Below are positions 17,097 through 25,497 of a stretch of 64,000 nt of DNA, piece after piece. The notes under the pieces were generated by a model. The model did no database searches, had not been told where the DNA came from, and saw nothing but the letters and a program-made list of their open reading frames with translations. The translations under genes were made by a program, and so were the position numbers. Within the stretch, counting starts at the first letter, position 1. Each line of letters begins with the position of its first letter. Source of the DNA: Bacillota bacterium (GTDB lineage Bacteria > Bacillota > Clostridia > Acetivibrionales > DSM-1351); assembly GCA_023393115.1 (NCBI GenBank), contig JAEWMS010000076.1, forward strand, positions 119,979 to 183,978. The letters run 5' to 3'.

Positions 17097-18440
17097 ATGA
17101 TGGAATCTGCAATTTTAGAAGAAAGAAAAGATTTTATAGGCTACGGTAGGACTACAAAAACCATCAGGTGTGAAAGTGACAGCCTTTCAGGTTCAGTAAG
17201 TCAGCGTGCATGCGTATACTGTGGTGCCAGAGTTGTACTGAATCCTATTACTGATGCTTTCCATATAGTACATGGCCCCATAGGCTGTGCAAGCTATACC
17301 TGGGATATCAGGGGCAGCCTGTCCAGTGGAAGTGATCTGTATAGAAACAGCTTTTCAACAGATCTGACTGAACAGGACATAGTTTTCGGTGGAGAGAAAA
17401 AGCTGGCCGCAGCCATTGATGAAGTCATTGAAAAGCACCATCCAAAAGTTATTTTTGTATACGCAACTTGTATTGTAGGAGTAATTGGTGATGATATTGA
17501 GGCAGTGTGCAGACTGGCAGAGAGAAAGTATGGCGTAAGGGTTATACCTGTTAAATCACCGGGTTTTTCAGGCAACAAATCCCATGGATATAAGATGGCC
17601 TGTAACGCAATACTATCTCTTCTTGAACCCCATAAAGGAATACCAAAGGCTGAAGGTGTAAACATACTTGGTGACTTTAATCTGGCAGGTGAGATGTGGC
17701 TGATAAAAAACTACCTTAGGGAAATCGGTATTCCGGTAGTTTCGACTATAACAGGGGATGCAAGCCACGATAACCTGATAAAAGCACCCTCAGCGCGGCT
17801 TAATATAGTTCAGTGCGCCGGATCTATGACCTATCTGGCAAAGAAAATGGAACAGGAAATGGGAATTCCTTTTGTTAAGATCAGCTTCTTTGGAGTTGAA
17901 GATACAACTCAGTCTTTAATACGAATAGCTGAGGCTGTGGGAAACGAAGAGAACATCAGAAAAGCAAAAAGCTTCACACAGGTTCAAACAGAAAAATTAG
18001 AAAGCTTTTCTGAGAAATATAAGGGGAATCTGGAAGGTAAGAAAGCAGCCATATATGTTGGTGGTGGCTTTAAGGCTATATCTCTTATAAGACAGTTTAA
18101 TGAAATGGGAATTGAAACAGTAATTGTAGGAACACAAACCGGCAAAGCCGAGGATTATGAAATGATTGCAAGCCTTGTAGGAGAGAATACTGTAATTTTA
18201 GATGATACTAATCCAGCTGAATTGGAAGCTTTTATAAAGGAAAAGGGAGCCCACATACTGGTGGGCGGGGTAAAGGAAAGACCCCTGGCCTATAAGCTTG
18301 GTATAGCCTTTTGTGATCATAACCATGAACGGAAACATGCCCTGGCAGGTTATGAGGGAGTTATGAACTTTACCAGGGAAATTAATCTTTCTCTGAACAG
18401 CCCGGTATGGGAGTACATTGATAACGGCAGTGAAGAGTGA
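17097..18440 (+). CDS. nifE: FeMo-cofactor scaffold protein NifE
   Basis: 447 residues from the ATG at 17097, after AAAGGAGGGG; an upstream in-frame TTG falls in the structured repeat and is not used. It is a NifD paralogue: RACVYCGARVVLNPITDAFHIVHGPIGCASYTW is the clostridial NifE form of the first cluster-binding region, and YATCIVGVIGDD the second. With NifN it accepts NifB-co and completes FeMo-cofactor. The FeMo-co ligands of NifD are absent, as expected (QCAGSMTYL replaces QCHRSINYI). Confidence 0.95.
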   Translation: MMESAILEERKDFIGYGRTTKTIRCESDSLSGSVSQRACVYCGARVVLNPITDAFHIVHGPIGCASYTWDIRGSLSSGSDLYRNSFSTDLTEQDIVFGGEKKLAAAIDEVIEKHHPKVIFVYATCIVGVIGDDIEAVCRLAERKYGVRVIPVKSPGFSGNKSHGYKMACNAILSLLEPHKGIPKAEGVNILGDFNLAGEMWLIKNYLREIGIPVVSTITGDASHDNLIKAPSARLNIVQCAGSMTYLAKKMEQEMGIPFVKISFFGVEDTTQSLIRIAEAVGNEENIRKAKSFTQVQTEKLESFSEKYKGNLEGKKAAIYVGGGFKAISLIRQFNEMGIETVIVGTQTGKAEDYEMIASLVGENTVILDDTNPAELEAFIKEKGAHILVGGVKERPLAYKLGIAFCDHNHERKHALAGYEGVMNFTREINLSLNSPVWEYIDNGSEE

Positions 18441-18477
18441 AAAGTGAAGAGTGACCATTCATCATTCACTATTCACT
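18436..18477. repeat. AGTGA-type inverted repeat between nifE and nifN/B
   Basis: AGTGAAAAGTGAAGAGTGA (18436-18454) and TCATCATTCACTATTCACT (18459-18477) pair imperfectly, about 15 of 19 positions. The left arm includes the nifE stop codon. A shorter relative, AGTGAA-ACCCA-TTCACT, lies at 21601-21617 after the ferredoxin gene. Similar AGTGA/TCACT palindromes are common intergenic repeats in clostridia. They may stabilise segments of the operon message. Confidence 0.55.
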
Positions 18478-18499
18478 AATAAGGGATAGGGGGATTAGT

Positions 18500-21232
18500 A
18501 TGAGCAAGAATCTAGTTAATCTGAACGTAAATCCATGTAAAATGTGTATGCCCATGGGAAGTGTGAGTGCTTTTTATGGCATAAGGAAATGTATGACAAT
18601 ACTGCATGGATCTCAGGGCTGCAGTACCTATATCCGCCGCCATATGGCAACTCATTACAACGAGCCTGTCGATATTGCTTCCTCATCTCTGACCGAAGAG
18701 GGAACAGTTTTCGGCGGCGAGGAAAATTTGATAAAAGGGCTGGAAAATCTCATAGAACTATATAATCCTGAGGTCATCGGAGTTGCAACCACCTGTCTTG
18801 CAGAGACAATAGGCGAGGATATACCCGGGATTATAACCGGGTTTTATGACACACACCCCGACGCTAACGTTAAAATAATTCCGGTATCTTCGGCAGGTTA
18901 TTCAGGAACTCAGTATGAAGGCTTCTTCAAGGCTTTACGGGCCATAGTTGAAAATGTTGATATGTCCCCTATGAAGAATAACAAGGTGAACATTATTACG
19001 GGTTTGATTTCTCCGGCAGACACCAGATACCTTAAAAGCCTCCTTGAAGATATGAACATTGATTATATACTACTGCCCGACATTTCGGACAATTTGGATG
19101 GAGAACATACCCAGCATTACAACAGACTGCCTGAGGGAGGTACTTCCATTGAAGAAATCTCAAAAATGGCCGGTGCAAGACTGACCATTGAGATATCAGC
19201 TTTTGTAAAGGAGGATAGTTCCCCGGCACACTACCTTTATGAGGCTTTTGGAGTTCCGTATGTGAAATGTAATCTTCCGGTGGGCCTTAGAGATACTGAT
19301 AATTTTATTAAGGAATTGGAGAAAGCCGGAGGCAAAAAATCGGAAATCCTGAAAAAGGAGCGGGGAAGATACCTGGATGCAATGATTGATTCCCACAAAT
19401 ACAATGGTGAAGGCAGAGCTGTAATATACGGAGAACCTGATTTTGTATTATCTGTTTCACGGCTTTGCGCTGAAAATGGAATCATGCCGGTACTTACTGC
19501 TACCGGAGCAAGCTGCCGCTCATTGACTGACCTAATTGAAAATGAAATTAAAAAGGTAGCAGACTTTTTATTTATTGATAACTACAAAATCCTTGACAAT
19601 ACGGATTTTGACAACATAGAAAAATACTCACTGAAGTTTGGGGCCAATATCATGATAGGGAGCTCCGATGGGCGGAGAATTGAGGAAAAACATAATATTC
19701 CCCTTGTAAGGTGCGCTTTCCCGGTTCACGACCAGGTTGGGGGACAAAGGGTAAGAACATTAGGGTATGAAGGTTCCCTCATTCTACTGGACAGGATAAC
19801 AAATACTCTTTTAAGCCAAAAGGAGCATAAATTCCGACGAGAGCTCTTTGATAAATACTACAATGAAGATGATAAGGTTTTGAATAATTCAGCCAAGGAA
19901 AAAACTGATACTCCAAAAACTATTGTTTTAAATACTGATACTATAAAAACTGGTACTGCAAAAACTGCTTTTTTAAAAGAAACTGCTCTAAAGGAAGAAA
20001 TAGCTAAAAAGACAGCAACTCACCCTTGTTTTAACGGGTGCGGAAGCCAGTATGCCAGAATGCACCTGCCTATTGCACCTAAATGTAACATTCAATGCAA
20101 TTACTGTGTAAGAAAATATGACTGCCCAAATGAAAGCAGACCCGGTGTTACAACAGAAGTACTGTCACCTGAAGAGGCTTGCAGAAAGTATCAGATGGCC
20201 AAAGAAAAAATGCCAAACCTAAAGGTGGTAGGTATCGCCGGCCCCGGTGACTCTCTTGCAGAATTTGAAAAGACCAAAGAGACACTGTCTCTAATAAGAA
20301 AGATTGATCCTGAGGTAACCTTTTGCCTTTCAACAAATGGGCTTATGCTTCCACTGTATGCAGATGAATTGGTTGAACTGGGTGTATCCCATATAACAGT
20401 AACCATGAACGCTGTAAATGCCACTATTGGAGCAAAAATTTATAAACATATTGACTACATGGGCAACAGGTATTACGGAGAGGTTGGCGCAGCAATACTA
20501 ATGGCTAACCAAATGGCTGGACTTAAACGGCTTACCTCCCTTGGAATAGTTTGCAAGGTTAACATTGTAATGCTTAAGGGGATTAATGAATTTCACATAC
20601 CAATTGTAGCGGCAAAGGCAAAAGAGTTGGGATGCGAGATAACAAATATCATGCAGATGATACCGGTTGAAGGCAGTGCTTTCGAGAACATGCCTCTGAC
20701 AAGCAACAAAGAGATCACCGAGATGAGGAAGAAATGCGAGCTTTCAATAAAGCAGATGTATCACTGCCGTCAGTGCCGTGCAGATGCAATCGGAACTCTC
20801 GACAATGATCAGTCAATAAATTTCAGAGGCTGTACCGGCTCCTGCTCGGATGACAACAAAAAAGAGCTCTCTGAGAAGCCTGTTTTATTTGCAGTATCGT
20901 CAAAAAGCGGAGTCCTGGTTGACCAGCATTTCGGCCATGCAACAGATTTTTATATATATGAATATAAAGGGTGCAATATAAAATTCAAGGAAAGAAGAAG
21001 CGTTTCAAAGTACTGTGATGGTGTCGAAAACTGTGATGGTATGGGTGGAGGCAATAGAGAGAGTAAGATTGATAATATACTCGAAGTTGTCAAGGACTGT
21101 AAAGCAGTAGTTGCAATGCGTATCGGTGAAGCTCCGAAACAGAAGCTAAAGGATAAAGACATTGAAACCTTTACAACCTATGACCGTATTGAAGATGCTG
21201 TAAAGCAGGCGGCCGAAAAGCTGTTTGTTTAA
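18500..21232 (+). CDS. nifN-B: NifN-NifB fusion protein with C-terminal NifX-like domain
   Basis: 910 residues. Residues ~1-445 are NifN, a NifK paralogue (NPCKMCMPMGS, GSQGCSTYIRRH, TTCLAETIGED). A Lys/Thr-rich linker (about 455-510) joins NifB. The NifB radical-SAM site is Cys529, Cys533 and Cys536 (CNIQCNYC), with the family-typical HPCFNGCGSQYARMHLP before it. Residues ~792-910 form a NifX/NafY-like domain (QHFGHATDFYIYEY). NifB makes NifB-co from 4Fe-4S clusters and SAM; NifEN matures it. The same fusion is known from C. pasteurianum. Only one start with a good Shine-Dalgarno (AGGGGGAT) exists, so the fusion is real and not a readthrough artefact. Confidence 0.95.
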   Translation: MSKNLVNLNVNPCKMCMPMGSVSAFYGIRKCMTILHGSQGCSTYIRRHMATHYNEPVDIASSSLTEEGTVFGGEENLIKGLENLIELYNPEVIGVATTCLAETIGEDIPGIITGFYDTHPDANVKIIPVSSAGYSGTQYEGFFKALRAIVENVDMSPMKNNKVNIITGLISPADTRYLKSLLEDMNIDYILLPDISDNLDGEHTQHYNRLPEGGTSIEEISKMAGARLTIEISAFVKEDSSPAHYLYEAFGVPYVKCNLPVGLRDTDNFIKELEKAGGKKSEILKKERGRYLDAMIDSHKYNGEGRAVIYGEPDFVLSVSRLCAENGIMPVLTATGASCRSLTDLIENEIKKVADFLFIDNYKILDNTDFDNIEKYSLKFGANIMIGSSDGRRIEEKHNIPLVRCAFPVHDQVGGQRVRTLGYEGSLILLDRITNTLLSQKEHKFRRELFDKYYNEDDKVLNNSAKEKTDTPKTIVLNTDTIKTGTAKTAFLKETALKEEIAKKTATHPCFNGCGSQYARMHLPIAPKCNIQCNYCVRKYDCPNESRPGVTTEVLSPEEACRKYQMAKEKMPNLKVVGIAGPGDSLAEFEKTKETLSLIRKIDPEVTFCLSTNGLMLPLYADELVELGVSHITVTMNAVNATIGAKIYKHIDYMGNRYYGEVGAAILMANQMAGLKRLTSLGIVCKVNIVMLKGINEFHIPIVAAKAKELGCEITNIMQMIPVEGSAFENMPLTSNKEITEMRKKCELSIKQMYHCRQCRADAIGTLDNDQSINFRGCTGSCSDDNKKELSEKPVLFAVSSKSGVLVDQHFGHATDFYIYEYKGCNIKFKERRSVSKYCDGVENCDGMGGGNRESKIDNILEVVKDCKAVVAMRIGEAPKQKLKDKDIETFTTYDRIEDAVKQAAEKLFV

Positions 21233-21272
21233 AATAAATACATTAATTTATTTTGAAAGGAAGGAATAGACT

Positions 21273-21581
21273 ATGATAAGCCCAAAATATCACGTGTTTG
21301 TCTGCGCCAGCTGCAGAATTAACGGAACTCAGAAGGGGTACTGCCACTCAAAGGGAGCGGTGGAGCTGATTCAAAAGTTCATGGAAGAAATTGATGACAG
21401 GGATCTTTCCGGTGATATAATGATTACAAATACAGGCTGCTTTGGAATATGTGACAAAGGCCCTGTAGTAGTAATTTATCCCGAAGGTACCTGGTATGGA
21501 AATGTAACCGAAGACGATGTAGAGGAAATAGTGGAGAAGCATCTGGAAGGCGGAGAAAAGGTTAAAAGGTTGTTGATATAG
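21273..21581 (+). CDS. Thioredoxin-like 2Fe-2S ferredoxin of nitrogenase type
   Basis: 102 residues, matching the C. pasteurianum 2Fe-2S ferredoxin in length and cysteine pattern: Cys11, Cys14, Cys24, Cys56 and Cys60. In the well-studied homologue Cys11, 24, 56 and 60 hold the cluster, and the protein binds the MoFe protein. Its place between nifN/B and nifV supports a role as electron carrier or redox partner in nitrogen fixation. Start ATG follows GGAAGG. Confidence 0.92.
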   Translation: MISPKYHVFVCASCRINGTQKGYCHSKGAVELIQKFMEEIDDRDLSGDIMITNTGCFGICDKGPVVVIYPEGTWYGNVTEDDVEEIVEKHLEGGEKVKRLLI

Positions 21582-21648
21582 CTTCGATATTTCAATATAA
21601 AGTGAAACCCATTCACTATTAATTGTTAAACGTGAAGGTGGAGTGTTA

Positions 21649-22608
21649 ATGATAAGAATTACCGATGTAACTCTGTGTACCATTAACCATAAATATGCGC
21701 AGAAAGATCTGCTTCTGAGACTGTACAGACTACTGCTTCAGACTGGGATCAACTTTATTGAAATAACAGTTCCGGTTTTTAATTTGCTTGGTGAAAATAT
21801 CGAACTTGGCAAAACAATACTTAGAGTTGAACACCCCTCCGAAATAGACAGGTATGCTGGATTTATCAGGTATGTCTGCCGACACAGCGGATATGATGTA
21901 CCTGAAGGAACCATCTCGGAATTTCAGATCAACGATATTAGAGAAATTAATCTTTTAAGAAGTATCAGCCAATATCTGAATGTGCGTATTGTAGGCATGG
22001 ATGACCTTCTGCAGCATGATTACCTTAATATATTTGAAAGATTGAAATTCTTATCGGGTATACAAGCGGAATTCTGCCCCCAAAATAATTATTTTTGTGC
22101 AACGGCTCTGGCGGTGGAATGGGTTTTAAGCGGCGGAGAAAACATTGCAGTCAGCTTTTGCGGCTGCGGGGGATTTGCTGCTCTTGAAGAGGTGATAATG
22201 GCTCTTCGGATAACAAAACGTCATAAGCCGAATTTGGATTTGTCTGTGTTACGAGAGATAAAAAAGCTTTATGAAGAGTTGTCAGGTGTATCTATACCGG
22301 GAAACAAACCTGTTGTAGGAAACAGCATATTTGAAGTGGAATCGGGTATACATGTGGACGGCATCTATAAAAACGGGGCGAATTATGAACCCTTTGAGCC
22401 CTCTTTGGTAGGTATGGAAAGAAAAATAATAGTCGGCAAACACTCCGGAAGGACAAATATTGAAGTAAAACTGATGGAATTTGGGCTTGTATTTCCAGCA
22501 GAAAAAATTCAGGAACTTCTTCGAAAGGCTCAGGATATGAGTATTGATCTTGGAAGAAGCATTACCGATCAGGAATTTTATGAGCTTGCCTGTAATTTGA
22601 CAAAATAG
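21649..22608 (+). CDS. nifVomega: Homocitrate synthase omega subunit NifV-omega
   Basis: 319 residues from the ATG at 21649, after GGTGGAG; a GTG at 21643 is the tail of that site. The N-terminal half is a degenerate TIM-barrel (RITDVTLCTINHKYAQKDLL) and the C-terminal half has the LeuA-like segment GNSIFEVESGIHVDGIYKNG and VGKHSGRTNIEVKL. It pairs with NifV-alpha, encoded next, to make homocitrate, the organic ligand of FeMo-cofactor. The split two-subunit form is known from C. pasteurianum. Confidence 0.9.
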   Translation: MIRITDVTLCTINHKYAQKDLLLRLYRLLLQTGINFIEITVPVFNLLGENIELGKTILRVEHPSEIDRYAGFIRYVCRHSGYDVPEGTISEFQINDIREINLLRSISQYLNVRIVGMDDLLQHDYLNIFERLKFLSGIQAEFCPQNNYFCATALAVEWVLSGGENIAVSFCGCGGFAALEEVIMALRITKRHKPNLDLSVLREIKKLYEELSGVSIPGNKPVVGNSIFEVESGIHVDGIYKNGANYEPFEPSLVGMERKIIVGKHSGRTNIEVKLMEFGLVFPAEKIQELLRKAQDMSIDLGRSITDQEFYELACNLTK

Positions 22609-22676
22609 TAATATTTAGTTAATAGTATCTGTTAATGTAACAGATTTACAGATCCGGTCAGAGGGGTGGGCTTGAC

Positions 22677-23486
22677 TTGAAACAAAAGAAATATCTTATA
22701 GACACTACGCTTCGGGATGGGGAACAAAGTCCCGGGTTTGCTTTTAGCACGGAGCAGAAGGTAAGGTTGGCAGTATTGCTGGACGAGGCGGGGATATATC
22801 AGATAGAAGCCGGAATACCTGCAATGGGAGATTATGAGAAAGATACAATAATAAAAATTCTGGAGAACAGGAAAAATACCCGGATTTCAACCTGGAACAG
22901 AATGAACAGGGAGGATATTCTCCATTCCTTTGACTGTCATCCGGATATTATACATATCAGTGCTCCCATGTCCTATGTTCATATATACTCCAAACTGAAG
23001 AAAAACAAAGGTTGGCTGCAGAAAAACCTTCAGGACTGTGTCAGCTTGGCCCTGGATAAGGGGTATGCCGTAACTGTGGGTTTTGAAGATGCATCACGGG
23101 CCGATATAACCTTTATGATTGCTGTAGCTGAAATGCTTAAAGATATGGGAGTACTGAATATAAGATATGCCGATACCGTAGGAGTCCTGACACCGTCAAG
23201 GGCATATCAGGCTGTAAGTGAAATCAGGAACCATACCAGAATAGCTGTAGGAATACATGCTCACAATGATTTGGGTATGGCTGTGGCAAATTCTTTGGAG
23301 GCCGCACGAGCAGGTGCTTATTATATTGATACAACGCTTTTTGGTATAGGTGAACGAGCGGGAAACTGTGACTTAAGTCAATTTGTTGCAGCCAGCCATC
23401 ACATATTTGACCTGGGGCTCGGTCATACTGAAGTTTGTGTTTTAAAAGGAAAGGGCAGGGAAATTATATATAAAAATAAGCTTTAA
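22677..23486 (+). CDS. nifValpha: Homocitrate synthase alpha subunit NifV-alpha
   Basis: 269 residues from a TTG start at 22677 with GAGGGGTGG seven bases upstream; no ATG lies in a better place. It holds the catalytic DRE-TIM motif DTTLRDGEQSPGF (residues about 9-21) and the metal-binding HAHNDLGMAVAN. It lacks the C-terminal LeuA-like communication region, which NifV-omega supplies. It condenses acetyl-CoA with 2-oxoglutarate to homocitrate. Confidence 0.9.
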   Translation: MKQKKYLIDTTLRDGEQSPGFAFSTEQKVRLAVLLDEAGIYQIEAGIPAMGDYEKDTIIKILENRKNTRISTWNRMNREDILHSFDCHPDIIHISAPMSYVHIYSKLKKNKGWLQKNLQDCVSLALDKGYAVTVGFEDASRADITFMIAVAEMLKDMGVLNIRYADTVGVLTPSRAYQAVSEIRNHTRIAVGIHAHNDLGMAVANSLEAARAGAYYIDTTLFGIGERAGNCDLSQFVAASHHIFDLGLGHTEVCVLKGKGREIIYKNKL

Positions 23487-23556
23487 CCTGTAAAGTCTTT
23501 TATGTAGTTATATATTTGAACAGCAATTCCTACTATAAAACAGGGAGGTGAGTACC

Positions 23557-24234
23557 ATGGATCTATCACCGCTTATAATATCACTGAAGGTTGCTCTTAC
23601 AGCTACTTTGATAACAATATTTGCTGGAACAGTTGCCGCACGCTTCGTAATTAAAATAAAAAGATTTAAGGGCATAATTGACGGATTATTTACACTCCCC
23701 ATGGTATTGCCTCCCACTGTTGTAGGATTTTTTCTGCTGGTTTTGCTGGGTAAAACCAGTCCTGTCGGAAAATTTTTGATAAATTTGAATATAAATATTG
23801 TTTTTACATGGGTAGGGGCTGTAATAGCCTCTGCTGTTGTTTCATTTCCGCTGATGTACAGGACGGTAAGAGGAGCCTTTGAGCAATTTGACGTAAATAT
23901 CGTTTATGCTGCCAGAACTCTTGGAATGTCCGAAAGCAAAATATTCAGTGCAATTGTGCTTCCTAACATAGTCCCCGGTTTGATTGCAGGAACCATTCTT
24001 TCCTTTGCAAGAGCCTTGGGGGAATTTGGTGCAACCATGATGCTTGCCGGAAACATACCGGGTAAAACACAAACCATGTCTGTGGCTGTGTATTCGGCTG
24101 TTCAGTCTGGGGACAACGCTACCGCTTATAAGTGGGTTGCCGTTGTATGTGCAATGTCTTTTACCGCTATGATTTTAATGAACTTTTGGAATGGAAGACA
24201 GATCAAAAAGACCACGAAACGGGGTGATATTTAA
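23557..24234 (+). CDS. modB: Molybdate ABC importer permease ModB
   Basis: 225 residues from the ATG at 23557 with GGGAGGTG upstream; a GTG at 23548 lies inside that site. Five or so membrane segments and the permease EAA-loop region (ARALGEFGATMMLAGNIPGKTQT) identify the ModB/CysTW class. Placement right after nifV, in front of an ATPase gene, makes molybdate the likely substrate, supplying Mo for FeMo-cofactor. Tungstate transport cannot be excluded by sequence. No modA is found in the window. Confidence 0.88.
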   Translation: MDLSPLIISLKVALTATLITIFAGTVAARFVIKIKRFKGIIDGLFTLPMVLPPTVVGFFLLVLLGKTSPVGKFLINLNINIVFTWVGAVIASAVVSFPLMYRTVRGAFEQFDVNIVYAARTLGMSESKIFSAIVLPNIVPGLIAGTILSFARALGEFGATMMLAGNIPGKTQTMSVAVYSAVQSGDNATAYKWVAVVCAMSFTAMILMNFWNGRQIKKTTKRGDI

Positions 24235-25295
24235 TGTCCCTCTTTGTAGATATCAAGAAAAAACTTGACGATTTTACACTTGAAGTCAATTTTAATACAG
24301 ATAATAAAATTTTAGGGCTACTGGGTGCCTCGGGCTGCGGCAAAAGTATGACCCTTAAGTGTATTGCAGGAATAGAGGAGCCTGATGAAGGTAGAATTAT
24401 ACTTGGAGACAGAGTTTTGTTCGATTCCGATAAAAAAATAAACCTGCCGCCGCAGCAAAGAAAGGTGGGCTATCTTTTTCAGAACTATGCACTTTTCCCT
24501 AATATGACGGTAAAAGAAAATATAGCTGCCGGGGTAAAAGGTAATAAGGCTGAAAGAGAGAAAATTGTCAGAGAAAAGATAGAGATGTTTTTCTTAAAAG
24601 GTCATGAAAACAAAAAGCCCCATCAGCTATCGGGTGGACAGCAGCAAAGAGTTGCACTGGCCAGAATCCTGGCGTCAGAACCCGATGTAGTTTTGCTGGA
24701 TGAGCCATTTTCAGCGCTGGACAGTAATCTGAAATGGAATCTGGAGCAGGAATTGATGGAGCTGCTGTCAACATACTCAGGCAAGGTTTTACTGGTTTCA
24801 CACAACAGAAATGAAGTATACCGTTTCTCTGAAACCATAGCTGTACTGGCCGCTGGAAAAGTTGAAGCCTTTTGTTCCAGAGAAGAACTGTTTGACAATC
24901 CTGTGACAGTGGCTGCGGCGCAGCTTACAGGATGTAAAAACATATCCCGGGCAGAAAAATTAACAAACCACACTCTTTATGCGGCTGATTGGGATGTTAC
25001 ACTTTATTCCAATAAAAAAGTACCTGATTATATAACTCATGTTGGGATGAGAGCTCATTATATAAAGTATTTTGATAATACTGATTTTACCAACACCATA
25101 AACTGCAGGGTTTCAAAGATTATCGAAAATCCGTTTTCATATATTATCCTGCTAAATAATTTGCATAACAGAGATAGAAAAGAAATCAGTAAAATAAGAT
25201 GGGAAGTGGATAAAGAGGAATGGGAGAATCTTGGTACTAATAAAGAAACCATAAGGTTGGTCTTTGACCCTGATAAGTTATTGCTACTGTCTTAG
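24234..25295 (+). CDS. modC: Molybdate ABC importer ATP-binding protein ModC
   Basis: 353 residues. Walker A GASGCGKS (about residues 33-40), signature LSGGQQQRVALARIL and Walker B VVLLDEPFSALD are all intact. The C-terminal ~120 residues form a regulatory, TOBE/MOP-like region (HVGMRAHYIKYF). The start ATG overlaps the modB stop (TAATG), so the two are coupled. It is the last gene of the nif operon; no strong terminator follows directly. Confidence 0.88.
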   Translation: MSLFVDIKKKLDDFTLEVNFNTDNKILGLLGASGCGKSMTLKCIAGIEEPDEGRIILGDRVLFDSDKKINLPPQQRKVGYLFQNYALFPNMTVKENIAAGVKGNKAEREKIVREKIEMFFLKGHENKKPHQLSGGQQQRVALARILASEPDVVLLDEPFSALDSNLKWNLEQELMELLSTYSGKVLLVSHNRNEVYRFSETIAVLAAGKVEAFCSREELFDNPVTVAAAQLTGCKNISRAEKLTNHTLYAADWDVTLYSNKKVPDYITHVGMRAHYIKYFDNTDFTNTINCRVSKIIENPFSYIILLNNLHNRDRKEISKIRWEVDKEEWENLGTNKETIRLVFDPDKLLLLS

Positions 25296-25452
25296 TCACA
25301 AATTATTTCTCAATAAAACGGGAAATTTAATAGGTTCACATTGATAGCGGGATAAAAGCATAGCTCTCAAAAGCTGTTCTATGTAGGACGGGCCTAATTC
25401 TACAAAAAATAACACGAAATCAACAGAGTATCTTCAAGAAATTTACATTAGT

Positions 25453-25497
25453 CTCCTAATATAATTAGAGAAAAATATATTAGGAGGTGCAGTTTTG
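25453..25497 (+). promoter_or_regulatory. Hairpin that sequesters the ribosome-binding site of the giant surface protein
   Basis: CTCCTAATATA (25453-25463) is the exact complement of TATATTAGGAG (25476-25486), giving an 11-bp perfect stem with a 12-nt A-rich loop. The right arm contains most of the Shine-Dalgarno AGGAGG (25482-25487), placed eight bases before the TTG start at 25495. Closed, it would block ribosome entry. Translational control by temperature, a protein or a small RNA is possible; the structure itself is directly visible. Confidence 0.75.

Noticed and set aside
25315..25400. Possible riboswitch between modC and the giant surface protein
   Set aside because: A small CATAG/CTATG pairing (25359-25383) and GGG stretches exist, but no known aptamer core can be recognised and there is no terminator.
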